The translations under genes and the position numbers were made by a program. Below are positions 49,815-60,636 of a DNA stretch of 64,000 nucleotides, piece after piece. How positions within the stretch are numbered: the stretch's first letter is position 1; each line of letters opens with the position of its first letter. The DNA is from Pyramidobacter sp. C12-8 (GTDB lineage: Bacteria > Synergistota > Synergistia > Synergistales > Dethiosulfovibrionaceae), in NCBI RefSeq assembly GCF_002007215.1, contig NZ_MUHX01000002.1:62001-126000 (forward strand). The letters run 5' to 3'. The notes under the pieces were generated by a model that ran no database searches, had not been told where the DNA came from, and was given only the letters and a program-made list of their open reading frames with translations.

Positions 49815-50651
49815 TCAAAAAACAAGCACGTCCTCCACCCAGGGCAACGCGGTGCTGAAACCGCGAAAGTCGTTCTTATTCCACAAGGCAAAGGCAGAGC
49901 TGCCGCTGCCGCTGATTCCCCAGGCGATGGCCCCGGTCCGATAAAAATCGGCAAAAAGCGCTCGATATTCGCCGCGTTCCCTTAAAAGCAGATCGGAAAA
50001 ATCGTTCGGCAGCAGGCCGCAGAACTCTCCGCGCACAAGCCGGTCAAAAACTTGACGCGCTTCCGAGCACGCCCGCTCGCTCGTGCTTTTCCATTCGTCA
50101 TGAAAATATTCGTCCAGTCTGGCAAACATATCGGCCGTCACACAACGCCACGTCGGTATGGCGACGACGACTCGCCATTGGGCTGGGGAGGCCTGCAGCG
50201 GCGAGAGTTTTTCCCCCGCCCCCCGCGCAAGCGCCGCAGAAACCCGGCTGAGCAGAAACGGAACGTCGGCGCCGATCTCCGCAGCGAATCGTCCCACGGG
50301 ATACCCCGCCGACGCCAGATAATCCAAAAGCGCGGCGGCGTCGCCGCTGCCGCCGCCCAGCCCCGTTCCCGGCGGCACTCTTTTCTCGAGGCACATGTCC
50401 AGCGGCGGTACGGCGATGCCCGCAGCACGGATCCTGTCCAGCGCTTTCAAAAGAATATTGCGTCCCTGGATGCCTGACTTTGTCCGGCTAAAAATTACCC
50501 TTACATTATCCTCTACGTCCTCATTAATTGTCAAGCAATCGACCGGCCCGATTTTGAAAAAGACGGAGCACAGGTCATGATAACCGGATTGCAGCCTGCC
50601 CACAACTCGCAAAGACAGATTTATCTTGGCCCAGCAGTTCCGAAATTCCAC
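49815..50651 (-). CDS. ispE: 4-diphosphocytidyl-2-C-methyl-D-erythritol kinase
   Basis: 278 residues from GTG 50651 with AGGAGG upstream. GHMP-kinase fold: CWAKINLSLRVVGRLQSGYHDL at the start, with the catalytic lysine, and the ATP-binding loop PPGTGLGGGSGDAAALLDYL. WGISGSGSSAFALW is the third motif. It phosphorylates CDP-ME in the MEP isoprenoid pathway. The ispE-purR neighbourhood is common in Gram-positive-like genomes. Confidence 0.94.
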   Translation of the reverse strand: MEFRNCWAKINLSLRVVGRLQSGYHDLCSVFFKIGPVDCLTINEDVEDNVRVIFSRTKSGIQGRNILLKALDRIRAAGIAVPPLDMCLEKRVPPGTGLGGGSGDAAALLDYLASAGYPVGRFAAEIGADVPFLLSRVSAALARGAGEKLSPLQASPAQWRVVVAIPTWRCVTADMFARLDEYFHDEWKSTSERACSEARQVFDRLVRGEFCGLLPNDFSDLLLRERGEYRALFADFYRTGAIAWGISGSGSSAFALWNKNDFRGFSTALPWVEDVLVF

Positions 50652-50677
50652 CTCGATCAGCCTCCTGCACGCTGCGA

Positions 50678-50704
50678 CAAAAAAAGAGGCCGGAGCCTCT
50701 TTTT
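50678..50704 (-). terminator. Terminator between selB and ispE
   Basis: AAAAAGAGGC-CGGA-GCCTCTTTTT, U-rich on both strands, 40 bases after the selB stop. Confidence 0.88.
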
Positions 50705-50746
50705 GAAATAATCAGCGCCTCTTCATTCCGGAGAAGACTCTGCTTT

Positions 50747-52666
50747 TTAGTCTTTTTTCAAGAGAATTCTCTTTTCGCCGACGCGCCGCGTGATCCCTCT
50801 TCCGTCCATGTACTCAAGGACAGGCAGGACGAACTTGCGGCTGCTGCCCGTCAAATCCCGCACTTGCGCCAGCGTGAACCCTCCCTCGATCCGGCTCAGC
50901 CGGGCCAGAAGCGGATTGAGAATCTCGACCGCGAGGACAAACGTCCCTTCAAGAACGACGACTTCATTGTTCTTTTTCAGCTGATCCAGCAGTTTTCTAA
51001 AATCTCCGGCCGTCATGTTCAGGTTTTTCGGCAAAGCCTCGATTTCCGGCAGCTGAAAACCGCACCTGGAACAATGATCCAGCAGTTTTTTCCGCGCCTC
51101 GCTGTACGCAGAATCGTCGACGGCTGCAAACTTCGGCAGCGCCAGCACGTCTCCGTCAACTCTGAACCGGCTCTGCTCGACGGCCTTTTCCAGGATCAGG
51201 CGGCCGATTTTCCGTTCCGACTCAGAGAAGACCTGATTGATCAGCGATTCCGGCGCGATCCCGCGCTGGTGCGGATAAGCGGCATGGAACGCCTTCGCTG
51301 CGGCACGAAGTTTTTCCACGGCGTTCCGATAGCTTTCCGCCGAAAAGATCATGCCGTCGCCGACGTGGAGACGCACCAATTTGCCGCCGCTTTCCAGCTT
51401 CTCGAGGACCGCGGCAAGGTCCTGACGGCGCTCTTGCGCCTGCACCATGAGTTCGCTCATGGAAAGGCTCCCCTCGAAGTTCACGATCGCGCCGACCCGT
51501 TCCTCGCGGGTCAACGTCCCGCTGAGCGCGACCAGACGGTCGCGTTCCGATTCGCGGCGTTTCCTGCCCGAGGGGCGGCTCGCATAGGGGACGAGCACTT
51601 CTCCGCCGCCGATCGTCCGCAGCGGGCTGTAAAAGCGGATCACAAAGCGCTGCCCCAGCGAAGCGACCACCGGCTCTTCCAGAACCAGCTGAACGGGGGC
51701 GGTCTGACCGGGACGGAGATTTTTTTCGTCGAGCAGGGAAACTCTGGCCAGGACGTCGGACGTGCCGATGTGAAGCCGGACGCGCTGCCAATGTTCCAGA
51801 GGTTCGGGAACGAAGCCGAGCAGTTTGAGCATCACGTCAAGACACGATGTCGCTTTGTAGACGCCGTCCGCGCAGACGACGTCGCCGTGCCGGATCTCAT
51901 TCAGATCGAGATCGTTCAGGCACATGGCGACGCGCTGTCCGGCATAGGCGGACTCGACGGTTTTCCCGTGGACCTGCACCGAGCGCACGCGCGATCTCCG
52001 CCCGGAAGGATAGACTTCGATCTCCTCGCCGGGAGCAATGCTCCCTTTGTAGGCCGTACCGGTGACGACCGTGCCGAATCCCGCCACGGGAAACGCTCGG
52101 TCGATCGGCATGAAGTAAGCGCCGCTGCGCTCCCGCGGCTTTACCTGATCCACCAGACGCTCCAGCGCGCGCCGTAATTCGTCGATGCCGGCGCCGGTCA
52201 CCGAAGAGACGCTCACGACCGGGCAGCCCTCGAGGAACGTGCCGGCCGTCAGAGTGCGGACGTCCTCTTCGACGAGTGCGAGCATCTCTTCGTCGACCAG
52301 ATCCTTTTTCGTGATGGCGACGATGCCGTGCTGAACGCCAAGCAGGCACAGGATGTCCAGATGTTCCCGCGTCTGCGGCATCACGCCTTCGTCCGCAGCG
52401 ACGACCAGCATGACCGCGTCGACGCCGGAAGCTCCCGACACCATCTGCCGGATGAAACGGTCATGACCGGGAACGTCGATCAGGCTGATCACGCGCTCGC
52501 TGGGCAGGACCAGCGGCGCGAATCCCAGTTCGATCGTGATGCCGCGTTTTTTCTCTTCGCCCAAACGATCGCAGTCGATTCCCGTCAGAGCTTTGACCAA
52601 CTGCGTTTTGCCATGGTCGATGTGCCCCGCGGTTCCGACCACGAGCGAAATTTCGCGCCGGCTCAT
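50747..52666 (-). CDS. selB: Selenocysteine-specific elongation factor SelB
   Basis: 639 residues. The GTPase domain has [47 protein letters not shown] and TKKDL. Two beta-barrel domains follow, then the C-terminal winged-helix array (~400-639) that binds the SECIS RNA. It brings Sec-tRNA to UGA codons. The start overlaps the selA stop by ATGA, so both are translated together. No tRNA-Sec gene (selC) was seen within the window. Confidence 0.96.
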   Translation of the reverse strand: MSRREISLVVGTAGHIDHGKTQLVKALTGIDCDRLGEEKKRGITIELGFAPLVLPSERVISLIDVPGHDRFIRQMVSGASGVDAVMLVVAADEGVMPQTREHLDILCLLGVQHGIVAITKKDLVDEEMLALVEEDVRTLTAGTFLEGCPVVSVSSVTGAGIDELRRALERLVDQVKPRERSGAYFMPIDRAFPVAGFGTVVTGTAYKGSIAPGEEIEVYPSGRRSRVRSVQVHGKTVESAYAGQRVAMCLNDLDLNEIRHGDVVCADGVYKATSCLDVMLKLLGFVPEPLEHWQRVRLHIGTSDVLARVSLLDEKNLRPGQTAPVQLVLEEPVVASLGQRFVIRFYSPLRTIGGGEVLVPYASRPSGRKRRESERDRLVALSGTLTREERVGAIVNFEGSLSMSELMVQAQERRQDLAAVLEKLESGGKLVRLHVGDGMIFSAESYRNAVEKLRAAAKAFHAAYPHQRGIAPESLINQVFSESERKIGRLILEKAVEQSRFRVDGDVLALPKFAAVDDSAYSEARKKLLDHCSRCGFQLPEIEALPKNLNMTAGDFRKLLDQLKKNNEVVVLEGTFVLAVEILNPLLARLSRIEGGFTLAQVRDLTGSSRKFVLPVLEYMDGRGITRRVGEKRILLKKD

Positions 52667-54090
52667 CGTTCCGTCACCAGAGCTTCTCTCAGCGAATTCA
52701 TCAAGACGCTCTCGTTCTCGGCCGGGAGCGTGCGCATATGGAGCAAAAGCTCATTGCTGCGCGCTCCGGCGACGACGGGCAGAGTACAGCGGCGCAGGCG
52801 TTCCTGCAGAATGCCGGCGTTTAAATTCTCGTTGGCCGGAAGCAGCGAAACCGCCCAGCCCGGCAGCGGACGTTCCGGATAAGCGCCGCCGCCGACCGCG
52901 TCTTCGACCGGCACGACTTTCGTCTGCAGACAGAAATCGGCCAGTTCGGCATCGATCCTTTTTTTCAACCGGACGGCGCGGGCTTTCAGTTCGTCCGCGG
53001 GAACGGCGATCATGCCGAGCGAAGGAATCTTTTTCCAGTCGCCGCGAAGATAGAGGCGAAGCGTCGCTTCCATGGCCGCCAGCGTCATTTTGTCGCAGCG
53101 CAGAGCGCGCAGCAGCGGGTATTTGCGGATCCGGTCGACGATCTCTTTCTTGCCGACGATGGCGCCGATCTGCGGACCGCCGAGAAGCTTGTCGCCCGAA
53201 AAAGTGACGACATCGACGCCGGCTTTCAGACACTCGTTCACGGTCGGCTCGCCCTCGAGCCCCAGCGTCTGAGCGTCCACAAGAATGCCGCTTCCCAGAT
53301 CCTCCACCATCATCAGTCCCTTAGCGTGGGCCAGTTCGGCCAGATCCTCCCGAAGCGGCAGGGACACGTACCCCGTGATGCGGAAATTCGACGGATGGAC
53401 TTTGAGCAGCATCGCTGTCTCTTCGCCGATCGCGTTTTCGTAATCCTTCAGATGAGTGCGGTTCGTGCAGCCGACCTCCACCAGGCGGGTCCCCGCGAAA
53501 CTCATGATGTCGGGGATGCGGAACGAGCCGCCGATCTCCACCAGCTCCCCGCGGGACACGACCGCTTCCTTTTTGCCGGCCAGCGCGGCGAGCACCAGCA
53601 GCACCGCGCCCGCGTTGTTGTTCACGACGAGCGCGGCTTCGGCTCCCGTCAGCTGGCAAAGGAGCCATTCCACGTGGAAATTTCTCTGCCCGCGCGCGCC
53701 GCTTTCGAGATTGTACTCGAGCGTGCTGTACCCGCAGGCGGCGGCGCGCGCCGCCTCGGCCGCTTCGGCGGAAAGGCAGGAGCGTCCGAGATTCGTGTGC
53801 ACCACGACGCCGGTGCAATTCAGCACGGGACGCAGACTGGGACGCAGCCGGCGTTTCAACTCCTGACGCAGTTCCGCAAAAAAAACGTCGTCGTCAAAAT
53901 TCAGCACCTCTCTGTCGAGGATCATGTCGCGCCAGCGTTCCAGAGCGTCGCGGCACAGATGCTTGAGACTGTCGCGGTCGATAATGCCGCCGAATTCGCC
54001 CAAGCGGCCGTCGGTGAGGATTTTTTCCATGGAAGGGAGTGAACGCATCAACTCCTGGACGGACTCGACCTTACGCTGCTTCTTAACCAA
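52663..54090 (-). CDS. selA: L-seryl-tRNA(Sec) selenium transferase
   Basis: 475 residues if it starts at TTG 54090, which has GGGAG about 10 bases upstream; the frame is open to 54132 and the exact start is uncertain. The family core is present: [66 protein letters not shown], and the PLP-binding lysine in [14 protein letters not shown]. It converts Ser-tRNA(Sec) to Sec-tRNA(Sec) with selenophosphate. It is encoded with selB and diverges from the selenium-metabolism gene yedF. Confidence 0.95.
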   Translation of the reverse strand: MVKKQRKVESVQELMRSLPSMEKILTDGRLGEFGGIIDRDSLKHLCRDALERWRDMILDREVLNFDDDVFFAELRQELKRRLRPSLRPVLNCTGVVVHTNLGRSCLSAEAAEAARAAACGYSTLEYNLESGARGQRNFHVEWLLCQLTGAEAALVVNNNAGAVLLVLAALAGKKEAVVSRGELVEIGGSFRIPDIMSFAGTRLVEVGCTNRTHLKDYENAIGEETAMLLKVHPSNFRITGYVSLPLREDLAELAHAKGLMMVEDLGSGILVDAQTLGLEGEPTVNECLKAGVDVVTFSGDKLLGGPQIGAIVGKKEIVDRIRKYPLLRALRCDKMTLAAMEATLRLYLRGDWKKIPSLGMIAVPADELKARAVRLKKRIDAELADFCLQTKVVPVEDAVGGGAYPERPLPGWAVSLLPANENLNAGILQERLRRCTLPVVAGARSNELLLHMRTLPAENESVLMNSLREALVTER

Positions 54091-54122
54091 TATGAACACG
54101 CTCCCACAGTAAATTTCGAGTA

Positions 54123-54148
54123 GCATTTTCAACCTTGAATGCTATAAT
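54123..54148 (+). promoter_or_regulatory. yedF promoter -10 box with adjacent inverted repeat
   Basis: A consensus TATAAT (54143-54148) lies 53 bases before the yedF start. Directly upstream GCATTTTCAA-CC-TTGAATGC (54123-54142) is an imperfect inverted repeat covering the -35 region, a possible operator between the divergent selA and yedF genes. Confidence 0.5.
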
Positions 54149-54200
54149 CATTATTGTTGTCATTTATTATCTCACGAATATCGGAATTGGAGGAAAAAAG

Positions 54201-54800
54201 ATGATTCAAATCGATGCCAGAGGCAAAGCCTGCCCCGAACCCGTGATCATGACCAAGAACGCCGTCGCCGACAATCCTGACGCCGTCGCCGTGCGCGTGG
54301 ACAACGTCCCGGCCACGCAGAACGTCTCGCGCTTCTTCGAAAGCAGGGGCTACAAAGCCGTTGTCAGCGGAGAAGGCACAGATTTCACCGTGACCGGCAC
54401 CCGCGACGGTTCGCTGCCGGCCCCCGCAGCCTGCGGCGGCAATCTCGTGCCGTCGGCCAAGCTGAAGAACGCCGTTTTCATCGCTCACAGCAGGATCGGC
54501 GGCGACGATCCGGAGCTTGGCGAAGTGCTGATGAAAGCCTTCCTCGGCACGCTGGTGCAGTACGACGAAAACGAACGCCCGTCAGTCATCGCCCTGATGA
54601 ACGAGGGCGTCACGCTTGCGGAGCGGGGCACGTCCAGCGCCGAAACGCTTCGCGATTATGTGGCGCGGGGCGGCACGGTGCTTGTCTGCGGGACCTGCCT
54701 GAAGCACTTCGGCCTGATGGAAAAAGTCGGAGTCGGGATCGTCTCCAACATGTTCGAGATCGTTTCCACTTTGCTTGCCTGCAATACTCTTTCTCTATAA
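54201..54800 (+). CDS. yedF: Sulfurtransferase-like selenium metabolism protein YedF
   Basis: 199 residues from ATG 54201 with GGAGG upstream. An N-terminal TusA-like domain (MIQIDARGKACPEPVIMTKN, with the CPxP cysteine C11) is joined to a C-terminal DsrE-like domain with VLVCGTCLKHFGL. This architecture defines the YedF selenium-metabolism family, which co-occurs with selA/selB/selD. It probably handles or delivers selenium, but the mechanism is unproven. A bidirectional terminator separates it from murB. Confidence 0.92.
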   Translation: MIQIDARGKACPEPVIMTKNAVADNPDAVAVRVDNVPATQNVSRFFESRGYKAVVSGEGTDFTVTGTRDGSLPAPAACGGNLVPSAKLKNAVFIAHSRIGGDDPELGEVLMKAFLGTLVQYDENERPSVIALMNEGVTLAERGTSSAETLRDYVARGGTVLVCGTCLKHFGLMEKVGVGIVSNMFEIVSTLLACNTLSL

Positions 54801-54819
54801 ATTCCCAACTGCAAATCTA

Positions 54820-54865
54820 AAAATGATGGAAGCTCTTCTGAGAATGAGGAGCTTCCATATTTTTT
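54820..54865. terminator. Bidirectional terminator between yedF and murB
   Basis: ATGGAAGCTC and its partner GAGCTTCCAT form a stem of about 10 bp with T-runs on the plus strand (ATTTTTTAT); it serves the two convergent genes. Confidence 0.8.
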
Positions 54866-54867
54866 AT

Positions 54868-55818
54868 CTACAGGAAAGCGTCAAGACGCCCGCATCGGCC
54901 GTCCGGAGCCGCATAACAGACCTCGCAGTGCAGCAGAAATCCCGTTCGCTCCAGGACTTTCCGCCGGACGTGTCTGATCAGCGCGAAAACATCCGCCGAG
55001 GACGCCCGTCCGCGGTTGACGATAAAGTTGGCATGGCGCACGCTGAGCTCCGCGTCGCCGATACGAGCGCCTTTCAGCCCCGTCTGCTCGATCACCATGC
55101 CCGGCGGCCCGTACGCTTCGTAAAGCCGGGGCTCGTTGCTGAACACCGAACCGCAGTTGGGCAGGTCCAATGGGAACTTTTCCCGGCGTTCCCTCAGAAT
55201 GTCCAGCATCTTTCGGCGCACTTCACCGGGCGTGCTTTGTTGAAGTTCCAATTCCACGCCGAGAACGATGCTCTTCTTTTCCTGAAAGACCGAATGACGG
55301 TAGGAGAAATCACACTCCGCAGCAGAGACGGCGGCGATATTCCCCTGCCCGTCCAAAATGTCCACGCGGACCACGGCGTCTCCGATGCTCTGCCTCAGGC
55401 TGCCGCCGTTCATATAAAGCAGTCCGCCGAGATTGCCAGGGATGCCCACGATATGTTCGAGTCCCGTCAGGCCACGCCCGGCGCATGCCCGCGCCAGCAT
55501 CGGCGCCCAGATCCCGGCTTCCGCCCTGACCCTCGAGCCGGAAAAGCGGCAACGGCTCATCCTGCTGCCCAACTTTATGATGACGCCGCGGTAACCGGCG
55601 TCGTCGAAAAGCATGTTGGAACCGTGACCGATGACAAGAAACGGAACGTTTGCTTCTCTGGCGATGCGCTGCGCCGCCGCAGCCTCCTCCGCGCTGCGCG
55701 GTTCGATCACATAATCCGCGGGGCCGCCGATCTTCCAGTGGCACAGGTTCCGCAGCGGCACTCCGTTTCTCCAGATCAATCCCGAGTCAGTCAGGGTTTC
55801 GGCGAGTGTGTTGGCCAT
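54868..55818 (-). CDS. murB: UDP-N-acetylenolpyruvoylglucosamine reductase
   Basis: 316 residues. The FAD domain has HWKIGGPADYVIEP and GHGSNMLFDDAGYRGVII. LEHIVGIPGNLGGLLYMNGG and the catalytic serine in CGSVFSNEP define MurB (the short type II form, no extra C-terminal loop insertion). It makes UDP-MurNAc for peptidoglycan with NADPH. The N-terminal 32 bases overlap the end of the upstream YgiQ gene in another frame. ATG 55818 follows AGAGGAAAT. Confidence 0.95.
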   Translation of the reverse strand: MANTLAETLTDSGLIWRNGVPLRNLCHWKIGGPADYVIEPRSAEEAAAAQRIAREANVPFLVIGHGSNMLFDDAGYRGVIIKLGSRMSRCRFSGSRVRAEAGIWAPMLARACAGRGLTGLEHIVGIPGNLGGLLYMNGGSLRQSIGDAVVRVDILDGQGNIAAVSAAECDFSYRHSVFQEKKSIVLGVELELQQSTPGEVRRKMLDILRERREKFPLDLPNCGSVFSNEPRLYEAYGPPGMVIEQTGLKGARIGDAELSVRHANFIVNRGRASSADVFALIRHVRRKVLERTGFLLHCEVCYAAPDGRCGRLDAFL

Positions 55819-57688
55819 ATTTCCTCTTTTCTCCTCCCGAAGCGAATGACGTGCTTAATTTTTTTCGTTTCACAGAAAATTCCTGCCGGTTCCTTTTCGG
55901 CGGGCGGATCAGGCAGCGCTCGTCCCAGCCGATCAGGTCGTCGCGGCCGGCTTTGTGCAGAGCTTCCGCCACAAGGTCGCGATTTTCGGGCTTTCGATAC
56001 TGAAGCAGCGCGCGCTGCAGGGCTTTTTCGTGGCCGCCGCGGGGAACGTACAGCTTTTCGCCCGTCGTCGGGTCGAGCCCCGTATAGAACATGCAGGTCG
56101 AGAGGCTGCCCGGCGTCGGGATAAAATCCTGCACCTGCTCCGGCGTAAAATGCTGGTCGCGCAGGAACTCCGCCAGTTCGACCGCGTCCTTCAGCGTACA
56201 TCCCGGGTGGCTGGAAATCAGATACGGCAAGACGTACTGTTCTTTTCCCGCGCGCCGCGTCGCCTCTTCGAAGAGCTTTTTAAAGCGCACGTACTCTTCG
56301 ATGGGCGGCTTGCCCATCAAACGCAGCACGCGCAGGCTGGCATGCTCCGGCGCCACGCGCAGCTGCCCGGAGACGTGATGGCGGCACAGCGCCTCGATAA
56401 ACTTTTTCCCCTCGGGATCGGCGAGGATATAATCATACCGCAGTCCCGAACGGAGAAAAACTTTTTTCACGCCGGGAACGGCTCTCAGTTTTTCGAGCAG
56501 CCGGATGAATTCGCGATGAGTCGCGTGCAGATGCGGGCACGGCTTCGGCGAAAGGCACTGCCGGTGGCGGCAGCAGCCGCGGCGCAGCTGAGCCTCGCAG
56601 GCGGGCGCGCGGAAGTTCCCCGTCGGGCCGCCGACGTCGTGAATGTAGCCTTTGAATTTCGGGTGGCGCGTCATCTCGCGGGCTTCCCGCAGGATCGAAG
56701 CTTCGCTCCGCGCCTGAACGATGCGCCCCTGGTGGGCGTGGATCGCGCAGAAAGCGCAGCTGCCGAAGCATCCGCGCGTGCTGTTGATGCTGAAGCGCAC
56801 CTCTTCAATGGCGGGGATGCCGCCGCGGGCGTCGTACATGGGATGGGCTTCGCGGGTAAACGGCAGCTCGTTGACCAGATCGAACTCTGCCGTCGTCAGC
56901 GGGCGCATGGGCTTGTTCTGCACCATGTAGCGGTCGCCGACTTTTTGCGCCACCGCCGTGCCGCAGATGGGATCCTGCTCCAGGCTTTGCAGGCGGAACG
57001 CTTCGGCATAAGCCGTCTTGTCGGCCGCGACCGCCTCGTAGGACGGGATTTCCACGCAGCCCTCCGGTTTGGACCTTTTCATCACGCAGGTGCCCGGCAC
57101 CGAGTCGATTTCACGCGCCGGCACGCCCGCCTCGAGCCGGGCGGCGATTTCTTTCAGCTGAAGTTCGCCCATACCGTAAATCAGAAGATCCGCTTTGCAG
57201 TCGGCAAGCATCGGCCGACGCACCTTGTCCGACCAGTAGTCGTAATGGCTGAAACGGCGCATGCTGGCCTCGATGCCGCCGACGATCAACGGCTTCGTCC
57301 CCCAGATCTCGCGGACGCGGTTGCAGTAGACGATCGTGGCCCGGTCGGGCCGATGTCCGGCTTCGCCGTTGGGCGAATAGGCGTCGCGCCCCCGCTTGTT
57401 GCGCGAGGCGGTCAGCTTGTTCAGCATGGAATCGAGGTTGCCCGCCGAGACGAAGACGGCCAGCCGCGGCTCCCCCATCGCTTCGAAATCGCGGCGGCTG
57501 CGCCAGTCGGGCTGGGCGATCACGCCGATGCGATAGCCCAGGTACTCCATCCAGCGGGCGATCAGTCCGTTGGCAAACGTCGGGTGGTCCACGTAAGCGT
57601 CGCCGGTGACAAACAAGAAGTCCAATTGTTCCCAGCCGCGGCGCTCCATGTCGTGCCGGCAGACCGGCAAAAAATCGTTCATTCCCAT
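55787..57688 (-). CDS. YgiQ-family radical SAM protein
   Basis: 633 residues. It starts MGMNDFLPVCRHDMERRGWEQLDFLFVTGDAYVDHPTF, a B12-binding-like N-terminal part. The radical-SAM cluster motif is C-F-G-S-C-A-F-C (STRGCFGSCAFCAIHAHQGR). The C-terminal DUF3362 region includes QDFIPTPGSLSTCMFYTGLDP. The function of YgiQ proteins is not established. It follows hemW by 7 bases and overlaps murB by 32 bases, so the four genes lepA-hemW-ygiQ-murB form one tight series. Confidence 0.92.
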   Translation of the reverse strand: MGMNDFLPVCRHDMERRGWEQLDFLFVTGDAYVDHPTFANGLIARWMEYLGYRIGVIAQPDWRSRRDFEAMGEPRLAVFVSAGNLDSMLNKLTASRNKRGRDAYSPNGEAGHRPDRATIVYCNRVREIWGTKPLIVGGIEASMRRFSHYDYWSDKVRRPMLADCKADLLIYGMGELQLKEIAARLEAGVPAREIDSVPGTCVMKRSKPEGCVEIPSYEAVAADKTAYAEAFRLQSLEQDPICGTAVAQKVGDRYMVQNKPMRPLTTAEFDLVNELPFTREAHPMYDARGGIPAIEEVRFSINSTRGCFGSCAFCAIHAHQGRIVQARSEASILREAREMTRHPKFKGYIHDVGGPTGNFRAPACEAQLRRGCCRHRQCLSPKPCPHLHATHREFIRLLEKLRAVPGVKKVFLRSGLRYDYILADPEGKKFIEALCRHHVSGQLRVAPEHASLRVLRLMGKPPIEEYVRFKKLFEEATRRAGKEQYVLPYLISSHPGCTLKDAVELAEFLRDQHFTPEQVQDFIPTPGSLSTCMFYTGLDPTTGEKLYVPRGGHEKALQRALLQYRKPENRDLVAEALHKAGRDDLIGWDERCLIRPPKRNRQEFSVKRKKLSTSFASGGEKRKYGQHTRRNPD

Positions 57689-57695
57689 GGTCTCT

Positions 57696-58835
57696 TTACC
57701 GTTCCAAATCCATCAGTTCCGCCCAGATCGAATTGCCGACGCGCATTCCCCGCGGCGAAACAGCCACTCGGCCTTCGCCCCATAAAAAATCCGGCTCCGG
57801 CAAGGAATGCAGGCGCTCCGTTATCGCGTCGAGCCACCTTTTGCCATAGCGCGCGGCAAACTCCTCGAAATGGATGCCTTCGCTCGTGCGCAGCGCCAGT
57901 ACCGCCGCCTCCGAGGCCTCTTCGGCGCCGGACAGTTCCTCGCGAAATTCCACGGGGCTTTGGCCGTCCTCGATCCGCTCCGCCCAGAGCTCCAAGCTGC
58001 GGCAGTTGGCGAAGCGGACGCCGTCCAGGAAGCCCCAGGCGGCGGGCCCGGCGGCATATACGTCGCTGCGCTTCCAATAGGCTTGATTGTGCCGGCTTTC
58101 AAATCCCGGGACCGCAAAACTGGCGATCTCGTATTGTTTCAATCCTTGGCGCGGCAGATAATACTGCGCCCAACGGTACATCGGATAACCGTCGGGAAGC
58201 GCCGACGGCCGACGGCGCCCCCAGAAACTGCCGTCTTCGATCATGAGCTGGTAGACGGACAGGTGCGTCACGCCTTCGGCGACGAGTTTCGACATGTTTT
58301 CGTGCCAGCGCCTCAGCGTCTGGCGCGGCAGGCCGAAGATCAGATCGGCGCTGACGCGAAAACCTTTTTTCATGCAGAGTTCGAGAATCCTCAGCGCCTG
58401 CGCGCTGTCGTGCGGTCGGGCCAGCATCTTCAGTTCCCGATCGTCGAGGGACTGCACGCCCACGCTGACGCGAGTGACGCCAAAATCTTTCCAGAGCGCC
58501 AGTTTTTCCTCGTCGACGCTCTCGGGATTGGCTTCGACCGTGAACTCGCAGGCGGGCTCCCGCGGCATCGTGCCCAGCGCACCGAGCAGTCCGCGCCAAA
58601 GAGACGACGGCAGATACGACGGCGTGCCGCCGCCGACGTAGACCGTTGAAAAACGTTCTCCTTCCGACACCCCGCGACGTATCGTTCCCAGTTCCGCGGC
58701 GACGCACGCCAGCCACCGTTCCATCTGCCCGCTTCGCGGCGCAAAGCTGTAAAACGCGCAGTACGGGCACTTGGAACGGCAGAAAGGCACGTGGACGTAA
58801 AGCGAAAGGCGGCGTTTATCTGCCATCCTCTTCAT
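57696..58835 (-). CDS. hemW: HemW heme chaperone (radical SAM)
   Basis: 379 residues from ATG 58835; a second ATG three codons later (58826) is equally possible. It has [20 protein letters not shown] with the radical-SAM C-x3-C-x2-[11 protein letters not shown], and the HemW-specific [20 protein letters not shown] (HNxxYW), which distinguishes it from coproporphyrinogen dehydrogenase HemN. It inserts heme into respiratory proteins. It overlaps lepA by 20 bases, the standard lepA-hemW pairing. Confidence 0.93.
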   Translation of the reverse strand: MKRMADKRRLSLYVHVPFCRSKCPYCAFYSFAPRSGQMERWLACVAAELGTIRRGVSEGERFSTVYVGGGTPSYLPSSLWRGLLGALGTMPREPACEFTVEANPESVDEEKLALWKDFGVTRVSVGVQSLDDRELKMLARPHDSAQALRILELCMKKGFRVSADLIFGLPRQTLRRWHENMSKLVAEGVTHLSVYQLMIEDGSFWGRRRPSALPDGYPMYRWAQYYLPRQGLKQYEIASFAVPGFESRHNQAYWKRSDVYAAGPAAWGFLDGVRFANCRSLELWAERIEDGQSPVEFREELSGAEEASEAAVLALRTSEGIHFEEFAARYGKRWLDAITERLHSLPEPDFLWGEGRVAVSPRGMRVGNSIWAELMDLER

Positions 58836-60636
58836 CGTTCACGTCGAGGAACGAAAGGAACGCTTCCGGCGGGATGGAAACTTTGCCGATCTGCTTCAGG
58901 CGTTCCTTGCCCTTCTTCTGCTTTTCGAGCAGCTTGTTCTTGCGCGAGATGTCGCCGCCGTAGCACTTGGCGAGCACATCCTTGCGCAGCGCGCGCACGT
59001 TGGTGCGCACGATCACCTTTTTGCCGATCGAAGCCTGGATCGGCACCTCGAACAGCTGGTTGGGGATCAGCGTTTTCAGCTTCATGGCCGAAGCGTGGCC
59101 GCGGTGATAGGCGTCGTCGACGTGGCAGATGAACGAGAACGCGTCGATCGGCTCCTGATTGATGAGCATGTCCACCTTGACCAGATTCGAGGCCCGGAAG
59201 CCGATGTGCTCGTAATCGAGAGACGCATAGCCGCGCGTCAGCGACTGCAGCTTGTCGTAGAATTCCACGATGAACTCGGCCAGCGGCAGATCGTAGACCA
59301 GCCGCGCCCGCTCGGGCGTGATGTAGTCGAGGTTGATATAGACGCCGCGTTTGTCCTGGCAGAGCTGCATGACCTTGCCCACGTAGTCCTTGGGCGTGTA
59401 GACCGTCAGGCGGATCATCGGCTCCAGGACTTCCTGGATCTCTCCTTCCGGAGGAAAATCGCTGGGACGGTGCGCTTCGACGACTTCGCCGTCTTTTTTG
59501 ACGACGCGGTACACCACGTTGGGCGCCGTGGCGACGAGACGGACGTCGAACTCGCGTTCGAGCCGCTCGCGCGAGATGTCCATATGCAGCAGCCCCAAAA
59601 AGCCGCAGCGGAATCCGAAGCCGAGAGCCGTCGAAGTCTCGGGATCGTAAGTCAGCGAGGCGTCGTTCAGCTTCAGTTTCTCCAAAGCGTCGCGCAGCTG
59701 CGGGAAGTCGTCGCGCTCGACCGGATAAAAGCCGCAATAGACCACCGATTTCACCGCCTGGTAACCGGGCAGCGCCTTTTCCGCCGGCCGGGCGACGCTC
59801 GTCACGGTATCGCCGACGCGCGCTTCGTCAAGCGTCTTGATGCTCGCCGTAAAGTATCCGACTTCCCCCACCCCGAGCGCGTCGACCGGCGTCCAGCCCG
59901 GTGAAAAGACGCCCACCTCTTCGACCGCATAGGAAGCCCCCGTCGCCATCATCTTCACCGTGTCGCCGGGGCGCATGGCGCCGTTCATGATGCGGACGTA
60001 GCAGACGATGCCCCGGTAGTTGTCGTAAACGGCGTCGAAGATCAGCGCCTGCAGCGGGGCGCCCTCGCTCCCCCGCGGCGCGGGAACGCGAGCGACGACC
60101 TGCTCCAAAATGTCCCGGATGCCGGTGCCTTCCTTGGCGCTGCAGCACACGGCCTCCGAAGCGTCGATGCCGATCACGTCCTCGATCTCGCGGCGGATTT
60201 CCTCCGGGCGCGCCGAGGGCAGATCGATTTTGTTCAGAACCGGGAGCACCGTCAGATCGTGATCGACCGCCTTGTAAGCGTTCGCCAGCGTCTGCGCCTG
60301 CACCCCCTGCGTGGAATCCACGACGAGCAGCGCGCCCTCGCAGGCCGCCAGAGAGCGCGACACTTCGTAGCCGAAATCGACGTGCCCCGGCGTGTCGATC
60401 AGGTTCAGCACGTACGCCTGCCCGTCGGCGGCACGATACTCCATGCGCACGGGGACGGATTTGATGGTGATGCCCCGCTCCCGTTCGATCGCCATGTTGT
60501 CGAGGATCTGCTCCTTCATGTTTCTTTTGGCGATCGTTCCCGTCGATTCCAGCAGCCGGTCGGCAATCGTAGACTTGCCGTGGTCGATATGAGCGATAAT
60601 TGAAAAGTTGCGTATTTTTCGAGGATCGGCTGTCAC
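58816..60636 (-). CDS. lepA: Elongation factor 4 (LepA)
   Basis: 606 residues from GTG 60636 ([20 protein letters not shown]), chosen for AAGGAAGG upstream and for fit to the family length. The GTPase has [41 protein letters not shown] and LNKIDLPSA; the LepA-specific C-terminal domain ends in [27 protein letters not shown]. It is a ribosome-binding translation factor that aids elongation and assembly under stress. Confidence 0.96.
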   Translation of the reverse strand: MTADPRKIRNFSIIAHIDHGKSTIADRLLESTGTIAKRNMKEQILDNMAIERERGITIKSVPVRMEYRAADGQAYVLNLIDTPGHVDFGYEVSRSLAACEGALLVVDSTQGVQAQTLANAYKAVDHDLTVLPVLNKIDLPSARPEEIRREIEDVIGIDASEAVCCSAKEGTGIRDILEQVVARVPAPRGSEGAPLQALIFDAVYDNYRGIVCYVRIMNGAMRPGDTVKMMATGASYAVEEVGVFSPGWTPVDALGVGEVGYFTASIKTLDEARVGDTVTSVARPAEKALPGYQAVKSVVYCGFYPVERDDFPQLRDALEKLKLNDASLTYDPETSTALGFGFRCGFLGLLHMDISRERLEREFDVRLVATAPNVVYRVVKKDGEVVEAHRPSDFPPEGEIQEVLEPMIRLTVYTPKDYVGKVMQLCQDKRGVYINLDYITPERARLVYDLPLAEFIVEFYDKLQSLTRGYASLDYEHIGFRASNLVKVDMLINQEPIDAFSFICHVDDAYHRGHASAMKLKTLIPNQLFEVPIQASIGKKVIVRTNVRALRKDVLAKCYGGDISRKNKLLEKQKKGKERLKQIGKVSIPPEAFLSFLDVNDEEDGR

